Below, one piece after another: positions 21,182 to 35,000 of a DNA stretch of 64,000 nt. Below the pieces are notes generated by a model that worked only from the letters and a program-made list of their open reading frames with translations, had not been told where the DNA came from and ran no database searches. The stretch's first letter is position 1; each line of letters begins with the position of its first letter. The position numbers were made by a program, and so were the translations under genes. The stretch comes from Azolla caroliniana (taxonomy: Eukaryota > Polypodiophyta), in the NCBI GenBank assembly GCA_043228905.1, contig JBHGNT010000017.1, positions 1,798,001-1,862,000 of the forward strand, given 5' to 3'.

Positions 21182-23433
21182 ATATGAAAACCAAGCTCTC
21201 ATGTCTAGGATGACCTTGCCCAGCCTTTCTATTAATCTTTTGTATAATCCTAATAATACCCATGAATTAAATATGTATATATATTTTAGGACTCAGTTGC
21301 AAAGTTTTTTCCTGGGTCAATTATGGTAGATGTCTTGTAACACTCTTTGTGGTTTATTCACCTCATCTAATGGCTTCTTGGTGGTCTGTTTTGCATGTAG
21401 GCTCACAAGAGATCTTGTAAATTTAAGAATAAGAAAGTGAAGGGACATTTCCAAGGAATTAGAGATAATTCTATTCAAAAAGCAATATGCGAAGTGGTGC
21501 CAAACGTATGAACAAAGACTAACGAGCAAATAGAAAGAGAGTGTGCAAAGAATCTTTTGGCATATGCATTAATATGGTTTGTCTGGCAAGTACCAAATTT
21601 GTGATTTGGTACGTAGAGTATGGAAAGTTATCAAGGCTTGCCAAATATTGATGGAAATGAGTGATACCATAGTTAAACATAGAAATGAAGGTTTGAATGC
21701 AATCCCAAGAAGTTAGTCACGAGTACTTGTTTGATATTCAAGTATCAATGTGAGATCAACAAGCATTTCATGTTAGTAATGTGGCTAAGGCTCTTGATGT
21801 CTTAATGTGGATACCGTGTGAACAAAGATGATAAGCACACCTTGAATGCATATATGGTGAACATATTGAGTGGCATATACAGAAAAGGGGAAAACAAGTG
21901 AGTATAGAAATCTGAATAATGCATAGTTTTAGTAAAGTTCAATAAAGAGAAAATGCTTTTCTTTCCACATCTGAATCAAGGATTCAAATTTCGAGCATTA
22001 ACCATTTCGAGTATAATAGTATGTTTATCTCCATGATAGATCAATCACCATCGTTTTATGTATATTTTCATTGAAATGCAACATTGATAATGTAATGGGG
22101 AAATGAATCAAGAAATGCATTTAGTGAAAAAATAATGCTAAGACTTTGCAAAATATGGTTGGTGTGAGCACCTTTTTTGGTCTTCTTAGAACAATTAAAT
22201 CAGTCTTGATAGTAGCTGGAAAAGCTGACACTGGACTGAATGAAGTTGTGCAAGATGTTTGCCGATTCAAAATACATGTTTTATAGAGGTAGATGACAAA
22301 CCTACAAGAAGAGATTGGGTCATTGGAGGCATCTTGTATGGAAAGGGATTATGCAACTAAGTTATATGCGTGGAAAGATGGAGAAGAAATTGCCCAAGAA
22401 TAATAATATGAACTGAAATACTAGTTGTTTAAGGGAGGGAAGCGTTATGATAGAAGCAAAAAATAATAATAAATTGGGAGAATAATGGTTACTCTATAAC
22501 TTCTTGCGATAAGTCTTATGCAAGGATGAAAACACTTCTATGTGCCTCGACGACAATTGTAATGAATGAGCATTGTGTCCTAGAAAATGCCCAATGTAGT
22601 CAACCCTAGGTAGGTGTAGTAGGTGCAATGGGATAAAGGGTCAAGGTAATAAATAGACAAATAAGGTATCGCATTTCAATGTATGCTATGATTAGGAACC
22701 CAAATATTTTATATCAAGTGAACAATATGAAACTAACTTTGCACACACATTTCCCTCCAAAGTGTCCTTATTGACTAAAATTGTTGAAATGTGCATCTTC
22801 CCTCCCGTTCAGAGGCTGCCTCCCCATTTGGTTGGAAGCACAACAAGCTCTGCGGTGAGGAATGCGTTATTCTCCAATTGAAGAAGAAATGGTGGGATCT
22901 CACAAGTATCCTGAAAGAGAAGGTTTTGTGTCCTCCGGCTTAGTGGGTGGGGTGGGGGGTGGGGGCAAGGGACCTAGGCGAGGGGCGCCAATAAAAAAAT
23001 CCTATACCTAACAAACTACTTTCTTATGGGATGATTCTTTAAGAGAAGAGGTCATGGAATGATTGGGTGTTATATGGGAGATTCAGATAGTGGGCTTGGT
23101 CTATTGGGTCGTTGTGTTTGTTAGTTTGCAACTTTGCACGTTGACAAAAAGTGAAAGTGCAACGGTAAGGCCCAAATATATAGTGTATGTAATAGCATAG
23201 AAACAAGGAGAGAGAAAGCCCATGGGCCATGATGTCCCCCTGTTCTTGATGTTGTGGTCGTGATCCAATTTCAACGGCTATTTATGTGTCCCATGTTTCT
23301 CATGTATGTATATATATATATATGTATGTAAGAGTCGACTCTCTGCATTTATGTATAACTAAAATCTCAGAGGTCTTTGTTGCTCCTTTCAGGATTTGGT
23401 TATCGATATATAGATAGATAGATAGATAGATAG
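21182..23433. other. Spacer with no recognised gene
   Basis: AT-rich sequence with no supported coding region. A run of TATG/TATA and (GATA)n immediately precedes the next gene (23300-23432) and probably lies in its promoter and leader. Confidence 0.5.
23411..23433 (+). repeat. (GATA)n microsatellite in the 5' leader
   Basis: Five to six GATA units end at the start codon of the following gene; the last unit runs into ATGATAATG. Confidence 0.85.
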
Positions 23434-24513
23434 ATGATAATGCATCGCCCTCTGTTCGTCAGAAACCACCAGAATCCTCCAAATGCTCATGCTCTTATAG
23501 AAGGAGAATCGGCATTAGAAGTAGCCCGCCGCTTGCACCTACACAACAACCATCACTTGGATCGATTCAACAGTGGCTACACGGATAGCATGGATACATT
23601 TCGGCGGAGAAGAGAAGAAGAAGCTGCTGCAGGCGGCAGTAAGTGGCGATGCCGAGACGAGGCGTGCCCCCACGAGTTGACCATGGCCTCGGTATCCCGG
23701 TTCGTAGAGGATAAACCAGCAATGGCGGCAGTAAAGAAGAGTGTCCAGAAGGAGGCCGAGACGCGAACCCCTTGGGATTGTGGAAGCTCTCTCTACGACT
23801 CCTTCGAGCTCAACGCTTTCTCCAATGAATTCGGCTTCTGCTTAGCAGAGGAGCTGCGCAGCAGCGCTACCGCGGCTGCGGCCAGTAAACCTCTCCTCCA
23901 CCATGAAAACATGGTGGTCCCTTCCTCTTCCTCCTTGGAATGGAGTGCTACCACAGATCCACGTCCTTCCAAGCGCCTCCGCTTCCTCCCGAGCTTTGCC
24001 GGCGGCGGCATGTTCTCCGTAGTTCCCTCTTGCTTCCGGATCGCCCCGGGTTTCGAACAGTTAGAGGGAGCTCCTGTAGCCGTGGGGACAAAGCGGAAGG
24101 CCCCTTCTTTGTCTTCCTCCACCTCCTCCTCTTCTCTTCCTCGTGTGATTTGTCGCGTTTCGAAGGCTGCCAAGGCATGTCTCTTCCCTAATTCCTTCAT
24201 GGCGGCGGCACCGGACCCTCGCCATCGCCACGATGCCCACCTCCGCCACATGGTCCATCACCACCACCACCACCTACTCCTCCGTCGGCACCGCCACCAA
24301 TCGGCCAGGGCCCACCGCACTTCCACTCCTTTCCTCCATGAGTTCACTGGCGACATGGTGGAGGATCACGAAGGAGAGGCTGTGGCATCTAAGCTTCTGA
24401 AGCAATTCCGAGAGGACCAAGCCAGGGCTTGTATTAGCCCACGAACCCTCGCGGCTGCGCTACAACGGGAGATGGAGAGGCAGCAGAGCAACCTCAAGTA
24501 CCACATCAGTTGA
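23434..24513 (+). CDS. Unnamed plant protein with WDCGSSLYD motif (member A)
   Basis: A single-exon 359-residue protein, richer in GC than its surroundings. The only strongly patterned segment is around residues 113-131: PWDCGSSLYDSFELNAFSN. The same block occurs in the gene at 60043-61137. I recall the motif WDCGSxLYDSxEL from uncharacterised land-plant proteins, but no function is known to me. The rest is low complexity: an Arg/Glu stretch (about 51-56), a Ser run near 228-236, and a His/Arg-rich segment (about 266-300) containing six consecutive His. No signal peptide or membrane span is visible, so a nuclear or cytosolic place is more likely. ATG 23434 is followed closely by a second in-frame ATG (23440). 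Confidence 0.7.
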   Translation: MIMHRPLFVRNHQNPPNAHALIEGESALEVARRLHLHNNHHLDRFNSGYTDSMDTFRRRREEEAAAGGSKWRCRDEACPHELTMASVSRFVEDKPAMAAVKKSVQKEAETRTPWDCGSSLYDSFELNAFSNEFGFCLAEELRSSATAAAASKPLLHHENMVVPSSSSLEWSATTDPRPSKRLRFLPSFAGGGMFSVVPSCFRIAPGFEQLEGAPVAVGTKRKAPSLSSSTSSSSLPRVICRVSKAAKACLFPNSFMAAAPDPRHRHDAHLRHMVHHHHHHLLLRRHRHQSARAHRTSTPFLHEFTGDMVEDHEGEAVASKLLKQFREDQARACISPRTLAAALQREMERQQSNLKYHIS

Positions 24514-26880
24514 TCGAATGTGGTGTCTTCTTTGCATAATGACTTAGAATCCAGCAGCACACTTGGGGTTAACTTGATTAACCATAACCTTCACCTGCTA
24601 AACATGCATCTTTCTAACTTTATGTTACTGAATTCTTCATGCCCAGAGCTCTTTAGGGTTTAGGGTTTGTCGCTTCACTAACCCATCTATTTTGAGTATC
24701 TTTATCTTTCTCTGTTCTGTTCTTGGACTTGTCCAAAAAGCCCTCAATGAGTTTGGGTGCTCCCTATGCTGACATACATCTCTACTAATCACATCTCTTC
24801 ATTCAATTTCTCTTTATAAATATGTTCTCTCCATTTGTCCCTTGTCTCCAAACTCTTGTCTAAAAACGCATTGTTACATGTGCTATCAAACACCACTTGT
24901 CCATTTAGTGACCTTTGTCTGAAAGTGCTCATTCTCCAAACCGTAGCAAGTGTTCAGCAAGTGTGCTTATTTACACGACACGTTTCTTGTTAATTGTCCA
25001 TGCAATTTTAAGACGGCGGTAAGCTTCATTAGCATTCTTGCGAAAAATGGCCTCCCACTTAATCATCATTGTCTTCGAATTATACAAAATGTTGATTTCT
25101 AACCACATCCTCTATTGGCAATCACTCAATTTTCAACTCTTCCACATCAATGCATACATAAGAAAATGTCGATTTCCAACCACTTGAGTAACACAAGTTC
25201 CCACTTTTTAACGCTTACCAGATTGTTTTGAATCTTAATATTGCCTACGAATTATTACACAAGAAAGTTTGTTAGCATAAGTTATGTTTGTCGGAAAGCA
25301 AATCACCCTTGCAATTCAGTTGTACGACCCATTTTTTCGAGCTATACGAAGTATTAGAAGGAGATCTTGGCACAATATAAAGAGCTAAGAAAAAGATGAT
25401 ACTAGTTATTCAACCATCTCATCTCCTTAGCTAGTCCTATTATTTTTCTTATGGAATCTGGATACTTTTTTATATAATATAGAGATATGTATAGCAAGAT
25501 TCATTAAGGGATGGAATTATGAGTTCACAAAGCAGAATATGGGTGATTTTTGTGGCTTATGAACACATAATGTGGCACAATAAAGAAACCATAACAAGTT
25601 AATATAGCATATTGTTCTCGTTATGATTACATATATGATATAGCCTATGATGTGCAATATTTAGTCTTTAATTATTTGATTTGTAAGATCGATTGAATGT
25701 AGAAATGGGGAGTGCGAGCAACCAAGTGACACCTTTTATAAACAATGTGTCACTTTACTTATCTCGAAAGAGTAAAGTAAACATAGTTTAGAAATTATAC
25801 TTTTGTAAGGCAATATTATTGTTTAGAACCCTTGGGCAATATAAGCCATTTATATTATATACATTATTTAGGACCACATTGATTTGTGCATATGCATAAT
25901 CTCAAGAAAATGATATAAAGAAATTTTATAATGTATGCAATGTCGGCGTACAACCTTGACGTTATAAAGCACAATCTACGATCATATATTTAGGTGAAGT
26001 TGTGGATTTAAAATGAATTATTTGTTCTACGGGAATGCTTTAAAATGTGTTTAGCATGGAATATCTTGATGCATGTGTGATGTGCTTCTATTCAAAAAAG
26101 TTATAATCAATCAATATTGTGAATGGTAAAAATGATTGAGCGTTTTGCAATATATAATGGGAGAGTCTTTCCGTGGTAACAACTAATCAACATCATGTAT
26201 GGTAAATGATCAAGCTTTTTGAGTCCTTGAGATAGGTGCTACACATAGCCTTAGGAATATGGATGACAAATCCACACATTAATTGTTTTTTTATTATCAT
26301 TTCTTCCCTTGTTTCAAATGTTCGATCTTCTTAAAATATTGAACAATGCCTTCCATGCAAAGCACAATGTGATGACTTGGCAAAAGTCTTTGCCATGCTT
26401 CTTGAATTTATAATGTCACAAATACAATTATCAAAGACATTGATGAAATTTAGGAGATATGTTGATTTTTAACATATCAAGAGCTTTACATTTCTCTATT
26501 ATATGTATTGAAATTTATTAAAATCCTTTATAAGTGTAATGCTTCATACTAAATGTTTGGAAAATTAGGCTTCTCAAAATAGTCCAATACTTCTTAAGAT
26601 ATGCAATTCTTCATTGTTTTTACTGTCCAATGCCAATACTTATCCCACGCTAAGTGTTATTTCATTTGTTTCTTTAAAATATCATCTCCATCTAAGATAA
26701 CATTCTATTGGATCCATAATGTCATAAAATATTTGGTATCTAATTGTTATACCATTTACAAATGATTGGTTCTAAAAAAATGCCCAATGGTGGTTCCTCA
26801 CAAGAATATGGATGCATATAACCAAAAAAAATGAAACTAAGAACATGAACTCTTCATTGTTTACGAGTAAATTATAGAAA
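24514..26880. other. Spacer with no recognised gene
   Basis: Very AT-rich, with no domain-bearing frame on either strand. TTAGGGTTTAGGGTTTG at 24653-24669 looks like two plant telomere units but is too short to be more than chance. Confidence 0.5.
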
Positions 26881-26884
26881 TCTT

Positions 26885-27860
26885 TGTTGCCCCTCTCCCA
26901 TTTCCTTCCTCAAATAAGGTTAGTTGGGACCCTTTGCAATGGACATGGCATGATCCTTACATGGGGCAAGGAAGCAAACCCATCCCTTTCTTCCAATTCA
27001 CAAATGATTGGGTCGCCATATTCTAGCTGCTCAAACCGCCCGAGAGCCAGCTATTGCAAAGGTTTGGCACACATATCATGTTCCTCACACAATTATCACC
27101 AAGTTTTGGAAAAAAATCTGGAAACAACAACACGCATGGCAAATCACCACCTTCCAATGACTATTAATACATAGGTCACTACCGGTTGGTGCATGGCAGC
27201 ATGGGAACTTAGCTCTCCTAATTGTGTACAGTGCCCAAATGCAATAGAATCAATCTGACATGCTTTGTGGAACTGCCAAGAGTCCCATCGAATATGGCAG
27301 GGGGTTGGCCACTTATTGCAATTATGCTAGGTGCAAGGCTTAATTAAGTGGGGCAATATACATTGGCTATCATGGTAGGCCCCAATTGACAGATACGAGC
27401 ATCAGGAGGAGGGGATGGTTTTGGTGATAAAAGCACAAGAGGTTTTTTTCTCTACCATCGACAATGTCCACTCAACTCCTATCAATGTCAAATCTCAAGT
27501 GGTGTTGGAATTGGTAAACCCAATAACTCTTTGGACTCTATGAAAACAACGGTGTAGACGAGTCTTCTCCCACCAAACCGTGCAGCCAATAGTGTTAATG
27601 CAAGAGATATGGAGTGAAGTTGTAGCCACTCTAAAAAGCCAATATGATGGTCTCAAGGGCGACTCCGATGGAGTTGAAAGACAATGACTACTAGCCTTCA
27701 TCCAACAATGGTCGACCTCCCCCTTTATTGAGTCGGTGGGCATCCACATAAGATGAACCTATCGCGTCCCTACAGGGATTTGTATATATTAATCTCATAT
27801 GTAAAATTTTATATCTAATGGAAGGAGTTTTTTTTTGGAAAAAAAAAAGAAAAAAAGAAA
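26885..27860 (+). mobile_element. Decayed LINE 3' part (zf-RVT family)
   Basis: In shifted frames the plus strand reads VSWDPLQWTWHDPYMGQG, then CVQCPNAIESI and HALWNCQESHRIWQ, the C-x2-C...H-x4-C zinc-binding block of LINE ORF2, followed by a long tail. Stops and frame changes are frequent. The 3' end (AATGGAAGGAGTTTTTTTTTGGAAAAAAAA) matches that of the element at 45140-46272. Confidence 0.65.
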
Positions 27861-30480
27861 AAAGATACTACCATGCTAGGAGGTGCAAACGTATGATGGC
27901 ACTTAGTGCTCATGCTAAAGCCTAAACCAATTGCAATATGTAATTGCAAGCTTTATGTAATTTTTCTTAGGACATAGATAAATGTAAATGTTCATATGTG
28001 CATATGGTTTATTAGACTAATGCACAAGTGCAAAGTAGCATCATATGCTAACACTTGCAAATATGGGAGTACTTATACGTCTCTTAATGCCTCTTCAAGA
28101 TTTAAACCTGAAGCGCTAAATATGTGAGTTTGTGTGACAATCAACTCAAATGTGCTTAGGGGCGACATTAACTGAGCACTAGACTACATGAGGAAGATGG
28201 AAAGAATGACGGAAACTATGAGACTGTTAGTATATGGTAGGAGAAGACCCAAGGGTTTGAGCCATTCATTTACGTGATGCCAAAGAAAGTAGAACATGAT
28301 GAAGACGCAACTAAGAAATGATAAAGATCATAATTGAGTGGATGAACGAAGGTGAAGACTTCAAGAACTCTAGGTTGCCTATGTCCTTGAATGATATGAA
28401 AAATGAAGAAGGGGAGATTCGAGAACAAAGAAAGGAAGGAAGACAAGAAGAGTGGCACATTATGTAAGGGATCTAGCCTCTCAATTTGTTGGTGCTTTCA
28501 TACTCCTCACGTGCATACATCTTAATGTATGGTTTGTTGTTTATTCAACATGTGAAATTTGTTATCATGTTTGTATCAATAGATGAACTACAGATTCATA
28601 TTTCATAGACACATAGTTTAAATAAGAAACACGTGTTGTGTACTACGACAAGTTTCACCCATATACCATACACATTTTATTCGTATGCATGAACATAAAC
28701 TCATGCTTGACATAGTGGTAATATGCATAAGATAACGTAAATTCTATAAGTCATTTGATGATATACATTTATTAATGGCTTCTTTTAATAAAATGATATT
28801 TAATACTACAAAAGATACTTTGGGCACTAAGGTTTGGAGTGATTTGAAGTATACTCATATGTTGATATGAGATGCTCCAAGTATTAAACAATACCAATGC
28901 ATACACATCAAGAATCCCTAATTCATGTAAAATCAATGGTATAAAATTGTGTTGTAAACAATGCAAAAACACATCCAATTTGTAGGCCAATAGACACTTA
29001 ACAAAATCCTAATTTATGTCGAGACTCAAAACACTTCATATTGAAGGCATGTAGGATCTTCAATAATCTTTGATAACTCCATCAAAATTAAAGGTTATCA
29101 TTTTCCACCATGTCGAGCATAATTTGTTTAGCTATACATTTCACAGCTTATGTCATCAAAATTAAAGGTCATAACCTCCCACCATTTCAATCACACATGT
29201 CAGTTATTCTTGCTTGAAAATGTCAATTCATTGTTATCCAGGCTATCAAATTCCATTAGAATAAAGTGCAAATGAATTTTATTTGTGAATTGTTTAGATA
29301 TTAGTAGTCATATCATTCAAATGTGATACAATGTTTTTCTTCACTTGTTTACGTGCTATTATTAGTCTTACCATGTGGCATGTAACTCAATGTAATTCAG
29401 CTGCAAGGCAATGTCAATTAATCTCACGATGATTTGTATGACTATCTAGAGGGAAATGGTAGTCCCTGCCATGAATTAGAATTGAACTTGAAGCTCTCGA
29501 TTACTTTGGAATCACATTACAACTTACTCCTCTACCATCAAATGGTTTGTCACCTCATTGAATGGTTTGTCTAGAGCTAAAAACAAATTGTGATTGGTTT
29601 ACTCTGTGTAAATGTCACGTCACTTCCTTGAATGCTTTGTCTAGAACTAAAAACAAATTGTGATTGGTTTAGCGTTTTGGTTGAACATATTGCCAATCAT
29701 CATCACTCTTATGTCTTTGCAACCAATCATTACCACAACATCCCTTTTCCATGGCTTTCTTTGAGCTCAAGTCACTCACAAAGGCCCCAAGAAACATTGT
29801 TAGTAGTTACTCTAGTGCCAACACATCTATTTTCTAAGAGACATTGTGAGCTTAAGCTAAGACACCACCGGTGTCCATAACATTCATAGCACAAAATCGT
29901 TGACAATCATGTAAGAACCATGCCTCTCTTCCAAAGTTTCCCTCCATAACTTATGAATCCATCCTAAAACTCATTCGTCTCCATATCATTCTAAATACCT
30001 AGATTCACAAGCTGGTTGACACTTTAGAAGAACCGATCTAATGACTTTTGGATTGTTGACAGTTGTAAGCACCACACCTGTTTTCCAAGTCTTCCCTTCC
30101 ACACACACATAGAGCTCAACTCGAGGCACAACTCAGTTCTATTCTAGAAATCTAAATCCAAAGACAGACACGAAGGCATTCTCGCCTTGCATGTTTTGCA
30201 TCGAGTTCCAAGGCATGGCCTTAAAAACACAATTATTTACGTCCACGAGGTTGTTAGATGACCGAAGCACACAGAGGTGTTTGGCCCGTGTTTCAAACAA
30301 AATGAATCATTCGTGAATCGTCAATATCAAATGTGTGTGTGTTTTTGTTAGGGCAACAAGTGTAGTGCCTGCCACCTCAACTTGTTTCTTGTCTGCCACG
30401 TCAACATGTTTCTTTTTTGTCTGCCGCCGCGATGTCGTGTTGGTCTGCCACCTCAGCATTGTGCTTCATCTTAGAAGGAA
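27861..30480. other. Spacer with no recognised gene
   Basis: No supported gene. One tandem pair is present at 29558-29672. The region from about 30340 to 30520 repeats CTGCCAC(C/G)TCA several times. Confidence 0.5.
29558..29672. repeat. Two-copy tandem repeat, 70-base period
   Basis: TTGAATGGTTTGTCTAGAGC and the following TAAAAACAAATTGTGATTGG recur 70 bases later as TTGAATGCTTTGTCTAGAAC and the same tail. Confidence 0.8.
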
Positions 30481-30540
30481 CCGTCCGCCCATTTCAGTCC
30501 TGCAATGTGAAACCCGCCATTGCTGACCACCCACGCGGAA

Positions 30541-30545
<5 letters not shown>

Positions 30546-30572
<27 letters not shown>
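30546..30572. repeat. (GA)n microsatellite near the SFH promoter
   Basis: About 13 GA units upstream of the SFH leader; a (CT)n run follows at 30674-30703. GA/CT runs are common in plant promoters and leaders. Confidence 0.9.
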
Positions 30573-30576
<4 letters not shown>

Positions 30577-30669
30577 CAGCTTCTTTTTTGTAATTGGATA
30601 TGGAACAATGAGTCCCTTTTCTTGTTTGAATTATTAGGATTAATAATCAATCTTCCAGAGACTGTCTGC

Positions 30670-30673
<4 letters not shown>

Positions 30674-30703
<30 letters not shown>
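30674..30703. repeat. (CT)n microsatellite in the SFH leader region
   Basis: About 15 CT units, probably within the untranslated first exon, which seems to end at 30835 (CTACAG|GTATTC). Confidence 0.85.
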
Positions 30704-30705
<2 letters not shown>

Positions 30706-31986
30706 AGGTGCCTCTAGAACGCTTCATCTTTCATCTTCATGCTTCCCTCCGAAGAAACTCATCCTGCTTTGAAGTACAAATTTCCTCGATTCTCCTGATC
30801 CCTGCCTTCCTCATCTATCTATCTATCTATCTACAGGTATTCTCTCCGCTGTTTGTTTCCGTCATGTTTTTTCTCTGCTATGTACATTTATGGTGGATGT
30901 TGATGTATGTATATGTCTTGGAATCTTCTTTTTGTGCTATGTGGTTAGGAATTTCTGGATATGCGTAATTCATGCTGAAAATTATCACAAAGAAAAGCTT
31001 CATTTCCTGCGTATTGCCCTGAATATGGCTTCGATTGTTAATACCCTTTTCTTCTTGTGCTGGATATGTTTTGATCAATGTCTTATTTCGATTGAAGTTA
31101 TCACAATGAATGTAGATTTTTAATGTATAGTGCTTGGACATGGCGTTATCAATTATTTTACATCAATTCCCACTGCATTGACGTCCCAAAGAAGTTTCCG
31201 TTTCTGTGTATTTTGTTGGTTATTGGCTTCAATTCCTCCCATTTGCCGAAGGTTATGGTTTTAATAATTTTGTTTTTCTTCTTGAATTCTGTCATACGGA
31301 GCCCTACTTAGCTCCACCTCTCATTTTTTGCTACTTCCTTGCGAGTGTTGGCTATGAAATTGAATAGTTTCTATCTCTGTCTCTCTTATGCTAATAACTT
31401 AAAAATCATCTGTGTTTGTATATGGCGTCTATTATTATTACTATTATTGCTGAATATGCCTGATTTTCACTGAAAGGGTTCTGAAAATGTTTTGTATTCT
31501 CAATATTTCTTGGATATGACACCTGATAGTGTTTTCTGCTGAATATGTCATAATTTCCACTGAAATACCGAGGTTGTTTTATTCGATGCATTAATTCTTT
31601 AAAAGACATTCTATTGCAGTTCCATTTTTTCTGTTTTCTGCAGTGGCTGCCCATGAAACTGGACTCTATCTTATGATGATGTAACTTTTACTTGGATACG
31701 GCTTAAATAATTCGTTTCCTTGTTTACTAGTATCTCACAATTGAACATGCTTCAACTAGTATCTTCCTTTCTTTTTTCTGCTCGGAAATTTGCTTAATTC
31801 TCATTAAAATGCTCAGAAAGAGACTCATTTGGCTTCAACTGTCCGTTTCTTTAGCCTGTTTTCTGCTGGAAAATGCGCTCACAGAATGCTGAGATGGCTT
31901 TTGTTTTGATTGATACTCATTTTGAGTTCTTTCTGCTTCATTTCATCTTTAATTTTCACTGCCTTTTTGCAGGTTTTGGCCATCTT

Positions 31987-32010
31987 ATGATGATGGTGAC
32001 GATAATATAA
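31987..32010 (+). promoter_or_regulatory. Short upstream ORF overlapping the SFH start codon
   Basis: ATGATGATGGTGACGATAATATAA encodes seven residues (MMMVTII) and its stop overlaps the main start as TAATG. Upstream ORFs of this kind can lower translation or allow reinitiation; here the effect is only inferred. Confidence 0.45.
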
Positions 32011-35000
32011 TGCCTCACAGCTCCATGGAAGCAGAAAGGAGTTTACCTTTGCATTCGCTAAGAATAAAGAATGAAAGAGAATTGAACAGCAAGGGAGACT
32101 TTGTTTCTCTTCGTGAACACTTGTCTAAACCTTTGGATGAGAAAGATGAGAAGGCAGCAGTGAAATCTAATCCTAGTGTTACTGAACATGATGCATTAGA
32201 CTTGAAAGGCAAGAGGAAGAACAGTGGAAGTGGTCTTTTTGCAAAGTTAAGGTCTTCATTTTCAAGAAGAAGAAGTAATAGTAGTGTAAGCCATATTTTT
32301 GCTATTGAGGATGTGCGATATTCAGACGAGATTGCTATAGTTGACAAGTTTCGGCAAATACTTTTAGAAGAAAATCTTCTCCCAGAAAAACATGATGATT
32401 ACCATAAGCTGTTAAGGTAATGTCAGGGTGATCTAATGGTGTTTCAGATTTGATGGATTGATTCTTGGTTCCTCTTGCTAAGCAATATAATTTTTCATCA
32501 AGATGTAATATTTGGTATCTCTATTATTTTTAAGTTATGTATCATATGTTCCATCAGGTTTCTACAGGCACGAAAGTTTGACATTGAGAAAACGAGAATC
32601 ATGTGGAAAAACATGTTACAATGGCGAAAGGAGTATGGTACGGATGACATTGAGAAGGTCAGTAGGGCAACTTTTAGAGATTTGATATCTCAATATGAAT
32701 TTGAAATGTTATTGCTGAAATAGTTGAAAGACCTGTACATCGGTTATTATCTCAATTTGATTCTGAAGTCAATTGTAGAATTTCCATTTTGACGAGGTTC
32801 ATGAAGTGAGGAAGCTCTATCCACAAGGTCATCACGGCGTGGACAAATGTGGGAGGCCTGTTTACGTAGAGTTGATTGGGAAAGTTGATCCTCAAAAATT
32901 GATCACAGTGACAACTATGGAGAGATATATCAAGTATCATGTGCTCGAATTTGAAAGAACTGTAGAAAAGAAGTTTCCAGCATGTTCTATTGCAGGTGGA
33001 AAACATACTGATTCTACCACGACCATTCTTGATGTAGCAGGAATAGTATGCTTTCTATATCTCTATCTCAGTAATTCTACACTTTCACTTTTTAGTCTAG
33101 CCACACATTGTTTAGGGACTTATGAGATGAAGCTACATTTGTCTGATAGAACTAAATTCCCATGTTCTCACTCTTATTTTTTATACTCCTTCAAAGTGAA
33201 GGACGGTGCATTGTTAATGTTCACCACCATTTAGTCATAAGTTGTGAAGTTTAAGCTGTATGGAATTCCCAGACTGAGGCGTCGTTGTCAATGTAAACCA
33301 TAACTTTAAAGAATTGCTGATTTGCATGATACAAAGCATTTATGCTTTTTCCTTTCATGTTAACAATACTCTGAACCAGTGGCTTCTTAACATATTTCCA
33401 TCACATAAATGAGAGGAGTGTGACATATGCTTCAAATAGTCACAACTAGGTTCGTGATTCCTGGAACTGCAATTTCTTTCAAGGCTATAAAACATTCCAT
33501 ATCTGAGTAGAAAATCAATCAAGGCAACCTCTGGTATGAATCATGGCTCTCTATTGTGGCCCCTAGATACATTTGGGATTGTGTATACTTGACATGCTTT
33601 CTCTGAATATGAATCATTTATTTGATCTAGTTTTTGAGGCTTGAGTTTTCTTTTTACTCCATAACCTTGGTTTCCCCAAACATTCACCAACATATCTGCC
33701 TCGGCACACCATGCATTTATGTATATCACCAGATGTCTTTTAATACTTCAGAATGGCTTGAAATTGATATAGTATCTCTCTGCATAGCATGCATGTATTT
33801 GTAAAGCAAGTAGATGTCTTTTAACTCTTTGGGATGGTTTGAATTGTCACTCTATTGTATTCCTTAATGACAGGTTTCCTTCCACACAAGAGCCAGCTGT
33901 TTAAATCTGTCACCCTTGACCAGCTCTTGCTAAATTCCACGATCATTTTTTCCAAAGTTCAATATCAAAATCTCTGTCTACTTAGAATGTATGTACCATG
34001 TAGATATATTAGTGCATCCTGCAAGACACAAGGCCAGAGGCCACCCAATCCTACTCATGTGGCAAGAAATGCTATAAACTTAAAATTCTAAAAGAGCATG
34101 GCACACCATGCTTAAATCCAACAGTGCAAGGCATTACATCAAAGAATAGAATGGGAAAAGAGAGTTGGAGATCATGCTTAAGCCCAATAGTGCTAGTCGT
34201 TATATTGAAGAATCAATTGGGAGCATGGAGCTCATAATCATGTCTTTGCGGGAGCTGGTCATGTATTTTTCTGTGGAAGACTTTGTGATCCATGCTGTAT
34301 AGATTTTAGAACAAAGGGTCTTCCACATGGGTAGTTTGAGTGATTAAAGATTTTCCTAGTTTATTTGAAGCTTCTAAGAGAGAAAAATACAGTTACTAGG
34401 CATGAAGGGTTACTGTAATAGTTTTGATATAATTTTTGATATTATGCGTTTTGCATTCTGAATTATTTGGTTCATGCAATCTCATACTCTGATCAAACTC
34501 TAAGATTTGAAATGCTCTACAGGGAATGAAAAACTTCAGCAAAAGTGCAAGAGATCTCATCACAAGCATACACAAAGTCGACTCAGACAACTATCCAGAG
34601 GTATATTATGATCATGGTGGACTTTGAATGTGGGCAAGACGAGTAATGAACCATTAATTCTTCTTTTGTAATGCTTCTCCTGATGTAGTGAATTTTATTA
34701 TAGACACTGCATCAACTATTCATTATAAATGCCAGTTCAGGGTTCAAGCTTCTGCTAAGCACGATAAAGGGATTTCTAGATGCAAAAACTGCATCAAAAA
34801 TACAAGTAAGCCTTCTAGAAGGATATGATAAGATAAGTGTACCATATGACAATAGAGAAGCAACATTGCAAATTACACCTTCAGCCAACCATTGTTTTGA
34901 CTATCATCCTCATTTATCTAACCCCAGTATATTTTGTCATTAACATGTTCAAAATTTTTAATAGTTGAACACATCCTTGGGTAGATTTGCACATACCAAA

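Noticed and set aside
23793-24273. Several long antisense frames over the WDCGSSLYD member A gene
   Set aside because: They arise from the GC-rich, Arg/Glu-rich composition of the opposite strand; the sense frame is the one that shares a motif with member B.
24653-24670. Short telomere-like TTAGGGTTTAGGG
   Set aside because: Only two units; expected by chance and not an interstitial telomere array.
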